Source of the DNA: Blasia pusilla
Taxonomy: Eukaryota; Marchantiophyta; Marchantiopsida; Blasiales
DNA: 64,000 nucleotides
Direction of reading: 5' to 3'
NCBI GenBank assembly: GCA_050084515.1
Contig: CM114274.1
Coordinates: 35,402,001-35,466,000, forward strand
The notes under the pieces are model-generated. The model saw only the letters and a list, made by a program, of their open reading frames with translations. It was not told the DNA's origin and ran no database searches. The position numbers and the translations under genes are program-made. Below, one piece after another: positions 58,821-64,000 of the stretch (position 1 is its first letter; each line of letters starts with the position of its first letter).

Positions 58821-61800
58821 ATTTTTCTAAAAAGTTGAGATTGGATGTGTTATGCGGTTTTACTGCAGATGGCCACCAGGGTTCGTTAGTCGATGAATCA
58901 GGGCGTTTCTATAAGCCCTTGATAGATGAAAGAGGAACTAGAGAGATAGCGTTCTACAATCATTTACAACAGGATGAGAGCATTTCTCAACACGTGCTCA
59001 CCTATTTCCCCAAATTTTATGGAACCATAAACCTACCGTCAGCTGATGGATCTGAATCAATCAATATCCTTTTTGTCCTCGTGTTCAATACTTTGAAATG
59101 TATACCGTGTGCTACCTCGTGTAGGTTGGTGTTTTTAATCCGTGGATACAAAGACTTTCTGATATCTGATGTGGTTGGAGACAAGTGACACATGCAATCT
59201 TTGACAAGAAATCCTTACGACATGGAATCATGGAGAACCTAACTCAAGGGTTTGAGCATCCTTCAATTACTGACATTAAGGTACTTTCAGATCGGACACT
59301 TTGGAATTGTCTTTCTCCATTCCACTTTCAATGTGGTTGGTTGGGGTGGTGAAGGTAGCCGTATCCTAAAAATGACTTTGAGGAGAAACATGGAAACTCT
59401 AGTAAATAGACTCTGTGGAATAAGCTCGTGTATCAAGGAGTTGGAGTGATTGTCTCAGCAATCTAGACTTTTGGTATGGGAGCCTATAAGCTTCAGTCTT
59501 TTGCACTTTTGCTTACTGCATGGAACCTCAGAGACAGCACGGGAATCAGAGTCTCAACAACTACGTGGAGTTTAATAATGCATCCGTCGGAATCTTTCCC
59601 CATTTTGAGGGGATTTCAGGATTTTGAAGACCAGAATGTTCAATTTGTATTGTTTCTCAGTTTTTTCAACTGATAGAAATGTTGCTTACTTTCCTGAGGG
59701 TTACTTCTTGGATAATTCAATCTGCTTCAAGCCGCGATATATAGCAAATGTCTCCCTGTGTACCAATTTGTGGTCTGGCTGAAAAGTCAGTGCCATCTGA
59801 AGATCTAGATAGACACTACTTCTTCTGACAGAATAGTAAACCTCATTCCAACATCCACAGGAACCAGGGACCAAGGGATGGATGAGACAAGACCAGGAAA
59901 GTGCACAGGAACATTTGCCCAAAACTTCCAAACTCACATAGCTCGCACAAGATTGTAGAAGTGATGAGTGAAGATAATGCCTGCACTCTCTTGGGTGTAG
60001 TGTAGCCCAAAGAAATGTTTGCAAGTAGTGATGGGAGCATGTCTTTTTCTCCATCCAGCCTGGGTCTTCATTGCAATTCTCTGTTGTACAAGGGACTTCC
60101 ATACGGAGTAATGCATGTTTGGCAACCACCTCTCCTTCATTTACCCGTGTGTGAATGACCTTTCTGACAGTCGCTATTCTTGCCCGAAGGATTAAGACTT
60201 CGCTCTTAAGACAGACTCAGATTGCTAAATTCTTGCATAGTTGTGTGACGACCGGGACACTCACCTGGCTCTGAGGACCCCTTAGGCTCTCGCTGGTGCT
60301 TGCTCTCCTTAGGATCAAGCGGTAGATGACCAAGAGGTTAGCTGAACAAACATAAGGTCCTCTTGAAGAGGTCTTGGGTTCAACTCTCCCCTTGGACAGT
60401 GGGGGGCGGTCTCAACCCCAGGGCAGTGGCGTCCCCTACCTAGGGCATGGATGGTCCATGTTCGAGAGAGAGAACGCCTTGTGTGCCTTGACTATGCTCC
60501 CAGGTTAAAAATCTGGATAAAATTCCAAGCCTTCACAAAAAAAACAAAAAAAAACAAATCTCCTGAGTGAGAACCCCAAATCTAGATGTGAAGGTGCTGT
60601 CGGATGCGATGTCAATTTCACATATGTGGAAGGGGTCCCATAAGCCAGATCGGCTTCCCGTGGACTAAAAATCTACTCTACTCTACTCTCTTTCCAAAAT
60701 TGTTGTTAAGTCTCAAAACTAAGTCCCATGGCCCTGTGGGGTCCCCGCGGACAATAAATCTATTCATTCATTCATTCTTATTCTCCTCCACTCCCAGGTC
60801 GTCATCATGGCAGAACTTTTCCACTACTTGCAGGTGTGCTCGTTGAAGTCCTTTCACAACTTCTGATATCAGAATAAGGTTGACTGTGTAGAAAAGTATG
60901 CCAAAAAAAGGTAACATTTTGTCAAATCTTCTGTGCAACAAGAGTTCTTGGACTCTAATGATGTCCAGGTTGAAGAAGGTGGGGAACAGTGGCTAGCCTT
61001 GTTTAACACCCATATGGCTGAAAATTTCTGTTCGGGAATCGAACCCATATCCTCTGCTTGGAAGGCAGATAATTTACCTTTAATCTATATCCGCATTGAA
61101 AAAAAAAATGTCCGAAACTGAGCTGCCTCTTTAGTTAAAACCAACCTTGAAAGCAGGAAAGCATGAAACACGTAACATAGGGTTTCCAAGCCTTTCTCCT
61201 CTGTCTGTCAAACTTGTTCGCAGGGCATTGTCCTGTTTGGGAGTTCGAGCTCAAGGGCCTGCAATAGAGGATGCCCTTGGTGCCGAGTCTCTTGATACTG
61301 TATGTATTTTCTAACAGTGAAGATGTTCGCATTTGAAAATCTGAAGGTTGAGGATGCTCTGAATTGTTGTGAAAGTTAGAGGGACTTTAAAGTCTCAAGA
61401 GTCTTAGAGACGGATCTTTAGTCATGGAACTTTTTGAGATATTTCTAAAATCGGATTGTTTCTTTTCGTTCTTGTGAAGAAATTTCTAAGTAAAACACTT
61501 CCTGGGAGGAGTTTCCTTCTGAACTTCCAAGAATGCTGGCTGCTGAGAGTAGACTCGATTGCCTTTGTGTGAGCTTTGTAATAGGTTGATAGCTCTTGTT
61601 GGCCGTCACTAAGTTTTGGAGATGTCAGAGTGATCTTTTGTACTCCTCGTATTCATTCTAATGGAACGAGTTCACCTTACTCTGCTTTTGGAAGATCCTT
61701 TTTCTGTGGGAAGTCTTATAGGTTGACTGGACTTGAAATCCACTCAGTTTCAACAGTGCTCTTATTCAATACTTGCAAGCACGCAGATGGGAGCTAGGAC

Positions 61801-62487
61801 ATGGTATCCTGAAGCTGGTGAAAACTACATAAAGAAATCAATGTAATGTCTCAGTACATTTTGTGCGTCTTTGGGAAAGCGAGCTGAAAAATAAGCCATC
61901 ATGATGATATAGGGTTCTCTATTTCCAGCTATTATGAGAGTAGGAAGCTTACAAGTTGAGGATATGTTGTGATTCAAGACTCTCAATCGGTTAACATTGT
62001 GGATTCACCTGACATCGCAGTGTGAAAGATAATCAAACAACTTCTGCAGCATTAGGTTTTCGAATATCAGGGATGCAGGTAAAAAATCATATTATGTTTC
62101 AGTGGTGTCATGAGGAGTGTTAGTTCAGACTCAATGGCGTGGACAGAAGTTGCTTATTCTTTTACCCGTCATCACTGTATGTGGAATCAATACTCACCTC
62201 TTAATTCACACTATTGTTCATTCATTGATACTTTGAATTAGCAGCACTTGGTGGATCGTAATTTGAAGACCGGGAAGCTTTCAGGTACATGAAGCTGCCA
62301 GTGGTACTACGTGGAAGCCAGATCGCAAGTGGTGGAAGAACATAACTGTCGATATGGTCACCACAACCTTGAAGAGATTTGTCTCCTCTAATCCGTCGAA
62401 TGAGGGCAATCCCGATTGCGCTTTCGCTTCCTCTGTGTATGGGGGTCCTCAAGGTGCCCTTGCGCAACTCAAAGTTCTGAAGGAATG
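58821..62487 (+). CDS. IPK2: Inositol polyphosphate kinase, IPK2/IPMK type (3' end not seen)
   Basis: Exons: about 58821..59074, about 59200..59280, 61787..61842, 62021..62078, 62285..62487. The first two have unsure edges; the last three have clean acceptors and donors and matching phases. They read GFTADGHQGSLVDESGRFYKPL and YFPKFYGTINLP; ENLTQGFEHPSITDIK; MGARTWYPEAGENYIKKS; VKDNQTTSAALGFRISGMQ; and TWKPDRKWWKNITVDMV through CAFASSVYGGPQGALAQL. The inositol-binding signature PxxxDxKxG is present (PSITDIKMG) and is split by a 2.5-kb intron exactly after Lys. The enzyme phosphorylates Ins(1,4,5)P3 and InsP4 toward InsP5 in the nucleus/cytosol. The last exon, with the SSLL and DFAH motifs, is expected after the donor at 62487/62488 but I could not find it before 64000. 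Arabidopsis IPK2 genes lack introns. Confidence 0.87.
60290..60560 (+). mobile_element. tRNA-derived SINE-like element
   Basis: A polymerase III box A-like GGTTAGCTGAAC (60336-60347) and box B GGTTCAACTCTCC (60377-60389) lie about 30 bp apart, with an A-rich tail (AAAAAAAACAAAAAAAAAC) at 60537-60556. The body CAGTGGCGTCCCCTACC-GGGCATGG is not tRNA. Related GTGGACTAAAAATCTA and GCGGACAATAAATCTA ends follow at 60660-60760, hinting at further fragments. Boundaries are approximate. Confidence 0.65.
60669..60690. repeat. (CTACT)n microsatellite
   Basis: CTACTCTACTCTACTCTC at the end of a SINE-like fragment. Confidence 0.75.
60761..60778. repeat. (ATTC)n microsatellite
   Basis: ATTCATTCATTCATTCT at the end of an AATAAATCT tail. 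Confidence 0.8.
61024..61094 (-). pseudogene. tRNA-Gly(UCC)-like relic
   Basis: Minus strand: 5' GCGGATA, D-arm region TAGATTAAAGGTA, anticodon arm TCTGC-CTTCCAA-GCAGA with TCC in the anticodon position, and T-arm GGGTTCGATTCCCG. The 3' acceptor strand (ACAGAAA) does not pair with GCGGATA, so it should not fold as a tRNA. The pattern recalls organellar trnG, so it may be an organelle-DNA insert. Confidence 0.6.
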
Positions 62488-64000
62488 GTGAGTGGTCCTT
62501 CAATTGAAACCTGCAGCAGTCAGATTTTCAGTGTAATGAAAATTCACAGGTATCACTGATGTTGACGGGAGGCAACTCAATATTCCCATTAGTTTGGGTT
62601 TGCCCTCTACTGCACTGTGTACACATATCATCCGTAATGTGTGCATCTCAGATTGATTTAATGTGCATATGATAGAAGCCACAGTCACTGACATCAGAGA
62701 GAGTTAATGTCACCATATGAGCTCGTCTTCCGTGTCATATTCTCAAGAAAAGCAGCAGTCCTGACAAAGATTGCCATAATTTCAAAAGTTTCCAGCAGAT
62801 CATTGAAACAAACTCTTAGTTAAAAATTTGAAACCATGAGTAAACCAGAACCGAAGTATCGTTCATGAATTAATCGTAGAAGCTGCAGACAAGGCCTGTC
62901 AATTTTTTGGAGGCTTACATTGCTGTTGCAGAGTCCTGTCTCTAATTCAACGTGAGAAGTATTTTGGACTTAATACTATTCTCTGATCATGGTTGCACCA
63001 CCAAAGTATGAAATGTGCGTGCAGAACCCCCTGCTTTCTTCCACGAGGTATTGTGGAATGATGGTCATGACACCAAAGAAAAAATAAAGTTTCCCATCAT
63101 TTCAAAGTTTCCTGTACAGAACTTGACGTAGCTGTCAAATGATGACACACGGATCCTCTTCCAGGAAATCTACTTGCTCTTGATTTCAGATAATCCTCAT
63201 GGATTTGTAATCTTGGGTAAAATAGTGTCAGTGCTGACCATAGAGTGTTGGTGCAGACCTTCCAATGGTCAACCAAGAAGTTCCTTAAAAAAAATGATCG
63301 AATTGGGACCCCCAATACACCTTACTTGCAATGCAGCAGCTTTGGGCAGTGAATCTAGGCTACTGAGTGTGTCAAACACTTCTGGTGTTACAAGCTTAGC
63401 AATATCAGCATAGGCTGTTGCTCATTGTGTTGTGAATTTTGCACTGGTAAACAGGTAGTGACTGAAGGTTTCACCCCCTTTATCTCACAAGACTTTAGTG
63501 GTGTTCCCATCCTGTTTTTCTTGTGGTTCAAGGCAACTGCCACCGTCCTGAACTTGAGCGGGGTTCCCAAGCAAGGAGTCCACGGCAAATAAGTTTTCAT
63601 TTCTGCTGTTTAGGGATACACAGTCAAGAGAGACAGGTTTCACGTTTGTATCGCTTCTTCAAGGATTAAAGGGTGCTTGCAAGGCATCCCTTTAATCCTT
63701 TTCATCCTAGATTTGGCCTGCTTCACTGGCCTCCTTTGGGTCCCAACTGGTTCCCATCAACACTTCAAAGTAGAGATGAGGATTCCTTTCCTCCAGCTGC
63801 TTCCGCCACGTCATCTTGGCCATGCCATATCTATCGTCCAGAGGTTTCACTCCAAGTTCTGAGCTCACACCAACCTTGGCAGTTTGTGAGGAAGCCGATA
63901 TCATACCCCAGACGCTTACAGCTGCACAGCTTCAAGCTTGTCCATTTGTTTGGTGGTTGGCATCCCACACAGCAGTGCCATCTTCGAGTGAGGCACTCCT
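62488..64000 (+). other. IPK2 intron and flanking sequence to window end
   Basis: Begins with a good donor (GAATG|GTGAGT). The last IPK2 exon was looked for and not recognised on the plus strand. No other gene recognised on either strand. Confidence 0.5.

Larger units (their letters stand above)
59281..61786 (+). other. Large IPK2 intron with insertions
   Basis: Bounded by AAG|GTACTT and ACGCAG|ATG, both in phase 0. It contains a SINE-like element, two microsatellites, a tRNA-Gly-like relic and no coding sequence that I recognise. Confidence 0.75.

Noticed and set aside
61024-61094. Functional tRNA-Gly gene
   Set aside because: The 3' acceptor strand does not pair with the 5' strand.

Overview
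The window is nuclear DNA of a land plant. The evidence is many short GT-AG introns, four plant-type housekeeping genes (a TBL acetyltransferase, a plastid-type S9 peptidase, an ACX2-type acyl-CoA oxidase and an IPK2-type inositol polyphosphate kinase), and long AT-rich blocks of decayed retrotransposons. IPK2 genes that I know in flowering plants have no introns, but this one is split. Together with the non-LTR element types present, this makes me favour a non-seed plant (lycophyte, fern or moss), but the sequence does not settle it.

Layout. 0-3.4 kb: 5' half of a TBL gene on the minus strand, running off the left edge. 3.4-5.3 kb: AT-rich spacer. 5.3-12.4 kb: a complete 18-exon S9 prolyl-oligopeptidase-family gene (minus, 755 codons after splicing, every exon phase consistent). 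12.8-29.6 kb: a nested transposon island. An old Ty1/copia element is interrupted first by a 7.3-kb Ty3/gypsy element and then by a younger, internally deleted copia element with 312-bp LTRs and a clean ATGAA target-site duplication; a solo LTR with TTCCT duplication follows. 29.6-36 kb: repeat debris and a truncated LINE. 36.2-40.1 kb: a complete 9-exon ACX2-type acyl-CoA oxidase (minus, 702 aa, peroxisomal PTS2 signal). 40-53 kb: AT-rich spacer, a deleted copia copy, an array of seven hairpin units upstream of an LTR-like promoter, a second gypsy fragment, a hAT-type transposase remnant, and an 84-bp minisatellite. 53.6-56.7 kb: a non-LTR element with reverse transcriptase and a probable C-terminal restriction-like endonuclease. 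58.8-64 kb: an IPK2-type kinase gene (plus), carrying a SINE-like insertion and a tRNA-Gly-like relic in its large intron; its last exon is not seen.

The most striking object is the gypsy element at 15.6-23.0 kb. Between its protease and reverse transcriptase it carries about 310 codons of a C5 cytosine DNA methyltransferase, recognisable by motifs in the expected order (DLFGG, PCQ, ENV, AHRPRLWWTN, AMGF). The copy is broken by frameshifts and by stop codons, many of them CAG to TAG. Retrotransposon-borne DNA methyltransferases are known to me from dinoflagellates and charophyte algae; a land-plant gypsy lineage carrying one is worth following up. The second gypsy fragment (46.1-48.1 kb) starts inside the reverse transcriptase, so it does not show whether its family carried the methyltransferase.
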